A stretch of 64,000 nt of DNA from Hyphomicrobiales bacterium (GTDB taxonomy: Bacteria; Pseudomonadota; Alphaproteobacteria; Rhizobiales; Rhizobiaceae). Of this stretch, positions 1 through 7,668 are shown in pieces; position 1 is the stretch's first letter, and each line of letters starts with the position of its first letter. The DNA lies in the NCBI GenBank assembly GCA_900465665.1, contig UBJO01000013.1, forward strand, positions 1-64,000, written 5' to 3'. The notes beneath the pieces were generated by a model, which saw nothing but the letters and a program-made list of their open reading frames with translations, was not told the origin of the DNA and did no database searches. The translations under genes were made by a program, and so were the position numbers.

Positions 1-12
1 AAAAATTCAGGG

Positions 13-46
13 GCCCGGTTGTTTGCAACCGGGCTTTTCTGTTTTT
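13..46 (+). terminator. Intrinsic terminator of an upstream gene outside the window
   Basis: A perfect 9-bp stem (13-21 with 26-34) with a TTTG loop is followed by a T-rich tract at 35-46. It would end a plus-strand gene lying left of the window and separates it from the cyclase gene. Confidence 0.8.
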
Positions 47-194
47 GCATAGGGATAAACATATCTTTTGTGGTCGAAGAGACTCGACAATTCTATTGCT
101 AGTCTCTTTATTAGATTTGTTGCATTCTTCCTGTATTGGGCCTCGAAAAGGGTCTAGACTTGCATTCCCTTTGGTAGCCTGTCCCGAGGTTGAT

Positions 195-2090
195 TTGGAA
201 CGCCGTCTCGCAGCTATTCTCGCAGTGGATATTGTCGGCTACAGCCGAATGATGGGTGCCGACGAGCGGGGGACCTTGGATGCGGTCAAGCTCTGCCGCG
301 GTGAGGTCATCGATCCCAGGATCGCCAATGCCCGCGGCCGTGTGGTCAAGCACACGGGCGATGGCATGCTCGTGGAGTTCTCCAGCATCGTCAATGCGGT
401 CTCCTGCGCCAACGACGTGCAGCAGGCGATGGCGGCGCGCAACACGGCGCTCCCTGAAGAGCGGCGCATCGAATTCCGCATGGGCATCCACCTCGGCGAC
501 GTTATCGTCGAGGACAACGACATCTTCGGCGATGGCGTCAATGTCGCCGCCCGGCTCGAGGCGATCTGCGCGCCCGGCGGCGTGGCGATCTCGGCGTCCG
601 CCCGCGATCACGTCGGCAGCCGGCTCGACCTGTCGTTCCAGGATCTCGGCCTCTTCACGCTGAAGAACATCGAGCAGCCGGTGCAGGTCTACGCCATCTC
701 GGCAAAGCGCGCTCTGCCGCTGAAGGTCAATGCGGCGGCCCTGGCAGCCGCCAAGGAGAAGCAGAAGCCGCTGGTCGCGGTGCTGCCCTTCTCCAACATG
801 AGCGGCGATCCCGAGCAGGAATATTTCTCCGACGGCATCACCGAGGACATCATCACGGATCTGTCGAAGATCTCCAATCTCTACGTCGTCGCCCGCAACA
901 CCGCCTTCACCTACAAGGGCAAGTCGGTGCAGGTGAAGCAGGCGGCATCCGAGCTCGGCGTCCATTTCGTGCTGCAGGGCAGCGTACGCAAGGCCGGCCA
1001 GCGGGTGCGCATCACCGGCCAGCTGATCGACGCGCGCAACGGCGCCCATCTCTGGGCCGACCGTTTCGATCGCGACCTGACCGATATCTTCGCCGTGCAG
1101 GATGAGATCACCCATGCGATCGTCGACCAATTGAAGATCAAGCTGCTGCCGGAAGAGCAGGAAGCGATCGCCGCCGCGCCGACGACGAACGTCGAGGCCT
1201 ACACCTATTACCTGCGCGGCCGGCAGTTTTCGCACTCCTGGACCCGCCACTATCTGCTGATGGCGCGCCGCATGTTTGCGACGGCGGTGGCGCTCGACCC
1301 GAATTACGCCCAGGCCTATGCCGGCATCGCCGATTGCGAATCGACGCTGCGCGACTGGCACGCCGGCGAATACACGCTGAAGGGCATTCTGGAGCTCACC
1401 GCCAAGGCGTTGGCGCTCGACCCCAATCTCGCTGAGGCCCACGCCTCGCGCGGGCTGGCGCTGCACCAGGATGGGCGCGACGGCGAGGCGCTGGTGGAGT
1501 TCGAGAAAGCGCTGGCGCTGGAGCCTGATCTCTACGAGGCGAACTTCCACTACGGCCGCTTCCTGTTCATGCAGGGCAAGTTCGAGGGCGCCATCACCTT
1601 CTTCACCCGTGCCAGCGAAATCCGGCCGGACGATTATCTGTCGCCGATTCACCTGACGAGCGCCTGCCGCTCGCTGGGACTGTCGCGCGAGAGCGAGCAT
1701 TGGGCGAGGGTCGGGCTGGAGCGCGCCGAGCGGGCGCTGGAGCTGCATCCCGAAAACGCCGGCCCCGCGCATCGCGGCGCGCTGGCGCTCGCCCATATGG
1801 GCCGCTTCGACGAGGCGCGCGAATGGGTCAAGCGCGCCCAGCTGCTCGATCCCGATGATATCGTCGCGCAGTACAACGTCGCCTGCGTCCACGCGCTGAT
1901 CGGCGAATGCGACAAGGCGCTCGACATACTCGAGGCGCTGCTGCCGCAATCATCCTGCTACCAGATCCTCTGGTTCAGCAACGATTCCGACCTAGACGCG
2001 GTGCGAGGCCACCCGCGTTTCCAGGCGATGCTCGACGCCATCGCTGCCTGCACCTTCCATCAGGACGGGTTCCGGGTCGCGTCGGAATAA
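195..2090 (+). CDS. Class III adenylate/guanylate cyclase with TolB-like and TPR domains
   Basis: Likely makes cyclic AMP or GMP from the NTP. The N-terminal ~170 residues are a class III cyclase domain, with the metal-binding segment AVDIVGYS, then TGDGMLVEF, and the GDVIVEDNDIFGDGVNVAARLE block typical of rhizobial cyclases. A TolB/FlgO-like domain follows (PFSNMSGDPEQEYFSDGITED, then VLQGSVRK), and several TPR repeats fill the C-terminal half. I place the start at TTG 195, preceded by CCCGAGG, because family members begin with ERRLAAILA; the open frame upstream has no such match. No membrane segment is evident, so it is probably a cytoplasmic signalling protein. Rhizobia carry many such cyclases and the input of this one is unknown. 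Confidence 0.85.
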   Translation: MERRLAAILAVDIVGYSRMMGADERGTLDAVKLCRGEVIDPRIANARGRVVKHTGDGMLVEFSSIVNAVSCANDVQQAMAARNTALPEERRIEFRMGIHLGDVIVEDNDIFGDGVNVAARLEAICAPGGVAISASARDHVGSRLDLSFQDLGLFTLKNIEQPVQVYAISAKRALPLKVNAAALAAAKEKQKPLVAVLPFSNMSGDPEQEYFSDGITEDIITDLSKISNLYVVARNTAFTYKGKSVQVKQAASELGVHFVLQGSVRKAGQRVRITGQLIDARNGAHLWADRFDRDLTDIFAVQDEITHAIVDQLKIKLLPEEQEAIAAAPTTNVEAYTYYLRGRQFSHSWTRHYLLMARRMFATAVALDPNYAQAYAGIADCESTLRDWHAGEYTLKGILELTAKALALDPNLAEAHASRGLALHQDGRDGEALVEFEKALALEPDLYEANFHYGRFLFMQGKFEGAITFFTRASEIRPDDYLSPIHLTSACRSLGLSRESEHWARVGLERAERALELHPENAGPAHRGALALAHMGRFDEAREWVKRAQLLDPDDIVAQYNVACVHALIGECDKALDILEALLPQSSCYQILWFSNDSDLDAVRGHPRFQAMLDAIAACTFHQDGFRVASE

Positions 2091-2257
2091 CGTGCAGGTA
2101 GAATGCAACCGCGCAGGCGCCTCATTCCGGGACAGGGTGTGGCAGCCGCAATATTCGCGTTAACGCAAGCAATGAAAGCCGCTTTGCAGCGATCGCGAAT
2201 ATAATCAATATGCTCGAAGGGGAATACACACACACTCACACACCGAGAGCAACTTCC

Positions 2258-2461
2258 ATGACGGTAGCCGCTTTGTCCTTGCATGCTGATGATGTCGATG
2301 TACTCGCGGGCGCGCTGTACACCTGGTGCGCGGAGCGCAATATCAAGCTCCTGAGCCAGCAGGGCCTGTCGATCGCCAATATCGCGATCGATCTCTATCA
2401 TGCCGGTCATCAGACGCAGGATCAGCTGCTGGTCGCTCTGCACGATTCGGATATTCACTAA
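2258..2461 (+). CDS. Small hypothetical protein (67 aa)
   Basis: An unrecognised small acidic protein beginning MTVAALSLHADDVDVLAGAL. It is soluble, with no signal peptide or membrane segment. I chose ATG 2258; the open frame extends 48 bases upstream through a CA-rich microsatellite (2226-2243) that is unlikely to be coding. It converges with the XRE regulator gene. Codon use fits the neighbours, so it is probably real, but no function can be assigned. Confidence 0.55.
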   Translation: MTVAALSLHADDVDVLAGALYTWCAERNIKLLSQQGLSIANIAIDLYHAGHQTQDQLLVALHDSDIH

Positions 2462-2491
2462 CCGCTCGCACGGTCACGTCGCGCCGAAATC

Positions 2492-2842
2492 TCAGGCGTA
2501 GACGTCTTCACCCGACATCAGCGTCACGATAGTCATGACGGCTTCCTTGCCGGCGGTCGAGCGCAGCTTGTCATAGGTCACGGCAAGCTCGTAGGCCTCG
2601 GCGCTGAGGCCCGGCCGCGACGTCGTATCCGCACCCTCGAACAGCGCCGAGATATCGACGCCGAGAAAAACCGCGATCTGGTGCAGCTTGCTCGCCGAAA
2701 CGCGGTTTGTGCCCTTTTCATACTTCTGGATCTGCTGAAACGTCAGCCCGAGCGCCTCTCCAAGTTCCAGCTGGGAGATGCGTCGCTTGGCGCGCAACGT
2801 CCTGACATTCTGGCCGACAATAATATCCACCGGATCTGGCAC
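2492..2842 (-). CDS. XRE-family HTH transcriptional regulator
   Basis: A 116-residue protein with one helix-turn-helix domain at about residues 8-65: VGQNVRTLRAKRRISQLELG, followed by LTFQQIQKYEKGTNRVSASKL. The segment FQQIQKYEKG is characteristic of the SinR/PraR-like regulators of rhizobia. The C-terminal ~45 residues carry no known ligand domain. The start is a GTG. The AT-rich stretch upstream has CAAC/GTTG half-sites at 2907-2910, 2917-2920 and 2928-2931 that could serve autoregulation, but this is speculative. Targets are unknown. Confidence 0.85.
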   Translation of the reverse strand: MPDPVDIIVGQNVRTLRAKRRISQLELGEALGLTFQQIQKYEKGTNRVSASKLHQIAVFLGVDISALFEGADTTSRPGLSAEAYELAVTYDKLRSTAGKEAVMTIVTLMSGEDVYA

Positions 2843-3121
2843 TTTGATAGTTCCCGTTCATTTCATTAAATTTATCTGAACACTATGCAGAGGTTTTTAA
2901 ATATCTCAACCCGAGAGTTGCAAATTTCAACCAGCTTTTCGGCTGATTTTGAGACCATTTTTGTAAATAAAGAAGATGAAATATACCTGGGCGTGCATAA
3001 AATACATAAAGCTATTTTGAAGCTGTGCTTGCGGTTACTAGCGGAAGCATTTTTCCTCTCTCGCTAGACATGACCGCCGGATCGGCGGCGCGCGTCATTC
3101 GCTCGCATCCGCGCCGAAGAC
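2843..3121. other. AT-rich intergenic region between the XRE regulator and mbfA
   Basis: This stretch is clearly richer in A+T than its surroundings. It should hold the promoter of the minus-strand XRE gene. A 60-codon open frame at 2885-3067 exists but has unusual composition and no ribosome binding site, so I do not call it a gene. Nothing else is recognisable. Confidence 0.5.
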
Positions 3122-3150
3122 TTGACCACCACGTCCGCGAAGCCTATTTT
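3122..3150 (+). promoter_or_regulatory. Sigma70-type promoter of mbfA
   Basis: TTGACC (3122-3127) is separated by 17 bp from TATTTT (3145-3150), a good housekeeping promoter. Transcription would start near 3157, only about 18 bases before the mbfA ATG. Confidence 0.65.
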
Positions 3151-3165
3151 AGAATTATTCTAAAA
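3147..3165. promoter_or_regulatory. Irr-binding iron control element (ICE) of mbfA
   Basis: TTTTAGAATTATTCTAAAA is a perfect 19-bp palindrome that contains the ICE consensus TTTAGAA-N3-TTCTAAA bound by Irr in rhizobia. It overlaps the -10 element and the predicted start site, as expected for repression under iron limitation. Confidence 0.85.
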
Positions 3166-3174
3166 GAGGCCAGC

Positions 3175-4158
3175 ATGCTCAAACGTATTTTCAGATCACC
3201 CAAGCGTTCTTTCGACAGCCTGTCCGAGCAGGAGATCCTGGCGCTCGCCATCGGCTCGGAGGAAGACGACGCGCGAATCTATTTCGCCTATGCCGACCGC
3301 CTGCGCAACGATTATCCGGCTTCGGCCAAGGTTTTCGAGGAGATGGCGGAAGTCGAAAACACCCACCGCAATTCCCTGATCACGCTCTACCGTGAGCGCT
3401 TCGGCGAGCGCATCACGCTGATCCGCCGCGAGCACGTCGAGGGCTTCTACGAACGCAAGCCGGACTGGCTGCGCGCCAACCTGTCGCTGGAGAAGATCCG
3501 CCAGGAAGCCGAGGCCATGGAGAACCAGGCCTACCGCTTCTACATCGAGGCCGCCGGCCGCGTCAGCGATGCCTCGACGCGGCAATTGCTCGGCGATCTG
3601 GCGCTTGCCGAGCAGGGGCATGAGGACATCACCCGCATGCTCGGCGACAAGCACACGCCCGAGGATGTCCGCAAGGAAGAGGACCAGAAGAACCGCCGCC
3701 AATTCGTGCTGACCTATGTGCAGCCCGGCCTCGCCGGCCTGATGGATGGCTCCGTCTCGACGCTCGCCCCGATCTTCGCCGCGGCCTTCGCCACTCAGGA
3801 CACCTGGCAGACCTTCCTCGTCGGTCTCTCGGCCTCCGTCGGCGCCGGCATCTCTATGGGCTTCACCGAAGCCGCCCATGACGACGGCAAGATCTCCGGC
3901 CGCGGCTCCCCCATCAAGCGCGGCCTCTCCTGCGGCGTCATGACAGCACTCGGCGGCCTCGGCCACACGCTGCCCTACCTGATCTCCGATTTCTGGACGG
4001 CCACCACGCTGGCGGTCATCATCGCCATCTTCGAACTCTGGGCCATCGCCTTCATCCAGAACCGCTTCATGGAAACCCCCTTCCTACGCGCCGCCCTCCA
4101 GGTCGTCGTCGGCGGCGGGCTGGTGCTGGGCGCGGGGATATTGATCGGGAGTGGTTGA
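3175..4158 (+). CDS. mbfA: MbfA: membrane-bound ferritin-like iron exporter
   Basis: A 327-residue inner membrane protein thought to export iron and protect against iron and peroxide stress. Residues ~20-165 form a ferritin-like (Er) helical bundle with metal-ligand Glu/His motifs: SEEDDARIYF, EMAEVENTH, AMENQAYRFY and AEQGHEDI. Residues ~180-327 form a CCC1/VIT1-like membrane domain starting LAGLMDGSVSTLAPIFAAAF, with several hydrophobic segments. ATG 3175 is chosen because AAAAGAGG lies just upstream and the family starts here; the longer open frame would cross the promoter and operator. A perfect Irr box sits on the promoter. In Agrobacterium and Bradyrhizobium, mbfA is known to be Irr-repressed. 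Confidence 0.92.
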   Translation: MLKRIFRSPKRSFDSLSEQEILALAIGSEEDDARIYFAYADRLRNDYPASAKVFEEMAEVENTHRNSLITLYRERFGERITLIRREHVEGFYERKPDWLRANLSLEKIRQEAEAMENQAYRFYIEAAGRVSDASTRQLLGDLALAEQGHEDITRMLGDKHTPEDVRKEEDQKNRRQFVLTYVQPGLAGLMDGSVSTLAPIFAAAFATQDTWQTFLVGLSASVGAGISMGFTEAAHDDGKISGRGSPIKRGLSCGVMTALGGLGHTLPYLISDFWTATTLAVIIAIFELWAIAFIQNRFMETPFLRAALQVVVGGGLVLGAGILIGSG

Positions 4159-4170
4159 CCCGGAAACGAA

Positions 4171-4194
4171 AATGGCCGGCTTGCGCCGGCCATT
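4171..4194. terminator. Stem-loop between convergent mbfA and BTLCP genes
   Basis: A perfect 10-bp stem (4171-4180 with 4185-4194) and 4-base loop lie between two convergent genes. The outer A/T pairs help it act in both directions, although the T-tract is short. Confidence 0.6.
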
Positions 4195-4217
4195 GAACAT
4201 TTCGCTCTTCGATAATC

Positions 4218-4835
4218 CTACTTCAGCGCGCCGACCAGAACGTCGCGGCCGTTCTCGATGGTGACCCAGCGGCCGGCATTGGCGCTCGACTGGCGCTTGA
4301 TGAAGGAATAGGGGGTGTCGAACCAGGGCTTCACGGTGGAGGCCAGATTGTCGAGCACGAAATCGCCCTTGGTGGTGCGCAGCGTCAGGATCGCGTGACC
4401 TTCGCCGTCAGGCTTGCGCACGACGGTCATCAGAAGGTTGGCGGCGGAGAAGCCGCGCTGGATCAGGATGCGGCGCTTCAAAAGCGCATAGTCCTCACAG
4501 TCGCCGGCGGTCGTCGGATAGGCCCAGACTTCTTCCTTGCCGTACACTTCCATGTCGGTCATCGGGATGATCGTGGTGTTGACGCTTGCGTTGACCGAAC
4601 GGACGAGCGCCCACTTGGCATCGGTCATTTCCATGACGGCGACGTTGCGGTTCGGACCGCATTCTTCGCGATGCGACTGGCAAAACTCGTAATGGCCGAT
4701 CGGCTGCGAGGTCGTGGCGCCGACGACCATCGAAAGAGTGTTGGTCGATGCCGGCGTAGCCGAGGTCGACATTGCAAACATGGCCATCATGGCCACCAGG
4801 AAACCCTTGATCCGCACGCCCACTGTCCCTTGCAT
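4218..4835 (-). CDS. Bacterial transglutaminase-like cysteine proteinase (BTLCP, DUF920)
   Basis: A 205-residue exported protein with an N-terminal hydrophobic signal (residues ~8-28). It has the BTLCP fold: catalytic Cys in AGDCEDYALLK, His in GEGHAILTL and Asp in FVLDNL. The family is common in alphaproteobacteria; members are predicted periplasmic peptidases or transpeptidases of unknown substrate. A TTAA-N7-TTAAC motif lies 14 bp before the start, which suggests CtrA control and hence a cell-cycle link. The gene converges with mbfA and appears monocistronic. Confidence 0.85.
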   Translation of the reverse strand: MQGTVGVRIKGFLVAMMAMFAMSTSATPASTNTLSMVVGATTSQPIGHYEFCQSHREECGPNRNVAVMEMTDAKWALVRSVNASVNTTIIPMTDMEVYGKEEVWAYPTTAGDCEDYALLKRRILIQRGFSAANLLMTVVRKPDGEGHAILTLRTTKGDFVLDNLASTVKPWFDTPYSFIKRQSSANAGRWVTIENGRDVLVGALK

Positions 4836-4848
4836 CGCCCTTGATTTA

Positions 4849-4864
4849 TTAACAAAAAGTTAAC
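4849..4864. promoter_or_regulatory. Candidate CtrA box upstream of the BTLCP gene
   Basis: TTAA (4849-4852), seven bases, then TTAAC (4860-4864) matches the alphaproteobacterial CtrA consensus TTAA-N7-TTAAC exactly. It lies 14-29 bp upstream of the minus-strand start codon. Confidence 0.5.
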
Positions 4865-5056
4865 GGAGAGGGCTGCTTGGAGTCAATCACTACTTCTGAG
4901 GAGGGGGTGAGAAGCGGTCAATATGGTTAAAATGCGTTAGGATTTGGCACAAGGCGTGGCGCCACGCGCGCTCGGCACGCGCAGCGAAATGTCGCCAACG
5001 TATTGAATTAAATTCATATTTTTAGGCAGGGGCAACGCGGTTGCGCCATCAACGCC

Positions 5057-5857
5057 TTAGCTGACGAACGATCTTACCGCCGAAAGCATGCGCTCGATGT
5101 CCTGTGGACGCGACAGGCGGTGGTCGCCATCACGAATAAATGTCAGCACCACGTCGTCGGCGGGAAGGTGCTCGATCAGGGTCATCGCATGCGTGTAGGG
5201 AACGTCGGGATCCTTCATGCCCTGCAGGATGTGAACCGGGCATCCGGTCTCGATCATCCCGGTCAGAACCCGGTTGTCGCGGCCGTCCTCGATCAACGCG
5301 CGGGTATAGATATTGGGCTCGGGGCTATATTCCGAATGCTCCTCGAAGAAGCCGCGCTCGGCGAGCGATGCCTTCTCATTTTCGGTGAGATTCGGTTCGA
5401 TCAGGACTTCGGTAAAATCCGGCGCCGGCGCGATCAACACCATACCCTCAAGTTTCGGCGCACCGTTTCTGGCTGCCAGCTCCTGCGCCAGGCGGAGCGC
5501 GATCCAGCCGCCCATCGAGGACCCGACGACCACGATGCGTTCCGGCTTCAGATGAAGCACGACGGCCATCGCCTCCTCGAGCCAGCGCGAAATCGTGCCG
5601 TCGCGGAATTCGCCGCCCGAGATCCCGTGGCCGGAATAATCGAGGCGGATGCAGGCAAGCCCGGTCTCTTCAGCCATGCGATCGAGCTCGACGGCCTTGC
5701 TGCCGCTCATGTCCGACCGGTATCCGGATAGCCAGACCAGCGTCGGGCCCGCTTTGTCGCCGGCGGCAGGCCGGGCGATATAGGCGATCTCTCGCGCTGC
5801 CGCTCCCTCGCCGACGGTCAGAAATTGGTGCTGAGGGGCGATATTGGCGTCGGACAT
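5057..5857 (-). CDS. Alpha/beta hydrolase
   Basis: A 266-residue cytoplasmic alpha/beta-hydrolase. The nucleophile elbow is GSSMGG (around residue 115), the oxyanion strand is LVWLSGYRSDMSG, the acid loop lies near GMKDPDVPY, and the catalytic His is in IRDGDHRLSRP near the C-terminus. RLDYSGHGISGG resembles the hydrolase group that includes ABHD10-like thioesterases. The substrate cannot be read from the sequence. AAAGGAG lies just before the ATG. The gene is divergent from infC. Confidence 0.85.
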   Translation of the reverse strand: MSDANIAPQHQFLTVGEGAAAREIAYIARPAAGDKAGPTLVWLSGYRSDMSGSKAVELDRMAEETGLACIRLDYSGHGISGGEFRDGTISRWLEEAMAVVLHLKPERIVVVGSSMGGWIALRLAQELAARNGAPKLEGMVLIAPAPDFTEVLIEPNLTENEKASLAERGFFEEHSEYSPEPNIYTRALIEDGRDNRVLTGMIETGCPVHILQGMKDPDVPYTHAMTLIEHLPADDVVLTFIRDGDHRLSRPQDIERMLSAVRSFVS

Positions 5858-6032
5858 GGCGAAACTCCTTTGTTTCGGCCTATAAAACAGATTCTTGACA
5901 GGCTGACAGCAGGTGATTTTTCCGCTAAAGCGTGCTAATGACTTCGTTGCAGCGATGGCGAAACACGGTCGTCTTCCTTATATAGAGGCGATCCGCTGCA
6001 GCAATCCGAAACAACGCGAGGAGAATACGACC

Positions 6033-6569
6033 ATTCGCAGACCGTTTAAGAACGACGCGCCCGTAAAGGATGGGCCGCGCTCGAACAGGGAAATTCGCAT
6101 TCCCAAAGTTCAGCTGATCGACGCTGAAGGACAGAATTTGGGCGTCGTGGCGACCGACCAGGCCCTGAGAATGGCTGAAGAAGCCGGACTCGACCTCGTT
6201 GAGATTTCCCCCAACGCCGAACCGCCTGTGTGCAAGATCCTCGATCTGGGCAAGCTGAAATACGCCAACCAGAAGAAGGCCGCCGAGGCGCGCAAGAAGC
6301 AGAAAATCGTCGAAGTCAAAGAAATCAAGATGCGTCCGAATATCGACACGCATGACTATGACGTGAAGATGAAGGCGATGGGCCGCTTCTTCGAAGAAGG
6401 CGACAAGGTCAAGGTGACCCTGAAGTTCCGCGGCCGCGAAATGGCCCACCAGGAACTCGGCATGAAGCTCCTGCAGCAGGTCAAGGCCGACACGCTGGAG
6501 TTCGCCAAGGTCGAAGCCGAGCCCAAGCTGGAAGGTCGCCAGATGATGATGGTGCTCGCGCCGAAATAA
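6033..6569 (+). CDS. infC: Translation initiation factor IF-3
   Basis: IF-3 binds the 30S subunit, prevents 70S association and checks start-codon fidelity. The 178-residue product has the N-terminal domain ([20 protein letters not shown], then [19 protein letters not shown]) and the C-terminal domain ([18 protein letters not shown], then [12 protein letters not shown]). I place the start at ATT 6033, preceded by GCGAGGAG at 6015-6022. This gives the normal family length and N-terminus ([18 protein letters not shown]). AUU starts are known for infC in other bacteria, where they allow IF-3 to repress its own translation. Upstream ATGs would give an atypical extension. A terminator follows, so it is transcribed apart from rpmI-rplT. 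Confidence 0.95.
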   Translation: MRRPFKNDAPVKDGPRSNREIRIPKVQLIDAEGQNLGVVATDQALRMAEEAGLDLVEISPNAEPPVCKILDLGKLKYANQKKAAEARKKQKIVEVKEIKMRPNIDTHDYDVKMKAMGRFFEEGDKVKVTLKFRGREMAHQELGMKLLQQVKADTLEFAKVEAEPKLEGRQMMMVLAPK

Positions 6570-6592
6570 GGCGCGTCGCCACCGTTCGTATC

Positions 6593-6618
6593 AAAGCCGT
6601 CCGCGAGGGCGGCTTTTG
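6593..6618 (+). terminator. Intrinsic terminator of infC
   Basis: The stem pairs 6595-6602 with 6607-6614 around a GCGA loop (one G-T pair), with A/T extension and a TTTTG run. It ends infC about 25 bases after its stop codon. Confidence 0.75.
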
Positions 6619-6700
6619 TATTTCCGCCCTGCTACAAAGGGCGATCGGTGCCCGAGGGGCAGGGTCCGAAGCGGTTCTGGAAGATTCCTTCCTCGCCCCG

Positions 6701-6729
6701 TTGCACTTTCATGACACTGCGGTTATAAG
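6701..6729 (+). promoter_or_regulatory. Promoter of the rpmI-rplT operon
   Basis: TTGCAC (6701-6706) is separated by 17 bp from TATAAG (6724-6729). It lies after the infC terminator and about 200 bp before rpmI, so the two ribosomal protein genes have their own promoter and a long leader. Confidence 0.6.
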
Positions 6730-6735
6730 CGCGCG

Positions 6736-6925
6736 TCCGAACTGACCGGCAGGGCATGCCGTGGCAGTTTCGAATGCTTGCGGCACGGTTCGTCACCGTG
6801 ACCGCAGATCAACAACAAACGCTCCCGCACTTGTTGCGACGACCGGGCAACCGGGCATCGTAAGAAGGCTTCTTTTGAAGCGCGCCGCTTTGGCCAAGTG
6901 GGGGGATCAGAAACGGAGTAGCAAA
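6736..6925 (+). promoter_or_regulatory. Structured 5' leader of rpmI-rplT
   Basis: About 190 bases without a gene separate the predicted start site from rpmI. The clearest structure is an 11-bp hairpin at 6779-6806: TGCGG and CACGGT pair with ACCGTG and CCGCA, with one bulged A. A smaller CTTC-TTTT-GAAG hairpin and a TTGGCCAA palindrome lie nearer rpmI. In other bacteria L20 binds the leader of its own operon, so this is a candidate autoregulatory site. I cannot match it to a named RNA family. Confidence 0.4.
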
Positions 6926-7129
6926 ATGCCCAAGATGAAGACGAAGTCCTCCGCCAAGAAGCGGTTCAAGATCACCGCGACCGGCAAGGTCAAGGCTGCA
7001 GCCGCTGGCAAGCGCCATGGCATGATCAAGCGTTCCAACAAGTTCATTCGCGATGCACGTGGCACCATGGTTCTGGCAGAACCGGATGGCCGCAAGGTCG
7101 TGAAGAATTACCTGCCGAACGGTCTCTAA
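6926..7129 (+). CDS. rpmI: 50S ribosomal protein L35
   Basis: A 67-residue, highly basic protein beginning [20 protein letters not shown], the standard L35 N-terminus, and ending with KNYLPNGL. It is a component of the large ribosomal subunit. The start is ATG 6926 with CGGAGTAG upstream. It is followed 38 bases later by rplT, the usual pairing. The longer upstream frame would run through the leader and is not coding. Confidence 0.97.
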   Translation: MPKMKTKSSAKKRFKITATGKVKAAAAGKRHGMIKRSNKFIRDARGTMVLAEPDGRKVVKNYLPNGL

Positions 7130-7167
7130 GACTATTCCGCGAACGTATAGATTAAGGAGATCATGAA

Positions 7168-7572
7168 ATGGCACGTGTAAAGAGAGGCGTTACCGCCCAC
7201 GCCAAGCACAAGAAGGTTCTGAAGCAGGCCAAGGGCTTCTACGGCCGCCGCAAGAACACCATCCGCGCCGCCAAGGCTGCTGTCGATCGTTCGAAGCAGT
7301 ACGCTTACCGCGACCGCAAGATCAACAAGCGTAACTTCCGCGCACTCTGGATCCAGCGTATCAACGCTGCTGTCCGCGAATTCGGCCTGACCTACGGCCG
7401 CTTCATCGACGGCCTGAACAAGGCTGGCATCGAAGTTGACCGTAAGGTTCTCTCCGACATGGCGATCCATGAGCCGGAAGCATTCGGTGCGCTCGTTGCT
7501 GCCTCCAAGAAGGCACTCGAGTACCTGAAGGACGCCGGCACGAAGAACGAGTTTGAAGCAGCCGTCAACTAA
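7168..7572 (+). CDS. rplT: 50S ribosomal protein L20
   Basis: A 134-residue protein with the L20 signature from its first residues ([19 protein letters not shown]) and [16 protein letters not shown]. It binds 23S rRNA early in 50S assembly and in other bacteria represses its own operon. A strong AAGGAG ribosome binding site precedes the ATG. A terminator follows at 7608-7647. Confidence 0.97.
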   Translation: MARVKRGVTAHAKHKKVLKQAKGFYGRRKNTIRAAKAAVDRSKQYAYRDRKINKRNFRALWIQRINAAVREFGLTYGRFIDGLNKAGIEVDRKVLSDMAIHEPEAFGALVAASKKALEYLKDAGTKNEFEAAVN

Positions 7573-7607
7573 GCCGGCGCTATTCGAACCTTCGCTTCGA
7601 TGATTTG

Positions 7608-7647
7608 AAACCCGCGCTGGCAAGGCTTGCGCGGGTTTCTTCGTTTT
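7608..7647 (+). terminator. Intrinsic terminator of rpmI-rplT
   Basis: A perfect 10-bp stem (7608-7617 with 7629-7638) with an 11-base loop is followed by a T-rich tract ending in TTTT. It lies 36 bases after the rplT stop codon. Confidence 0.8.
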
Positions 7648-7668
7648 ACCGGGATAGGGACGCCTGAA

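Noticed and set aside
111..1949. 612-codon open frame on the minus strand
   Set aside because: It is antisense to the cyclase-TPR gene, has low-complexity Arg/Ala-rich content and no domain. High-GC antisense frames of this type are expected.
2226..2243. CA-rich microsatellite as a phase-variable switch
   Set aside because: It is short and interrupted, and lies upstream of the likely start at 2258, so a frame switch in the small gene is unlikely.
2885..3067. 60-codon AT-rich frame upstream of mbfA
   Set aside because: No ribosome binding site, composition unlike the neighbouring genes, and it lies in a probable promoter region.
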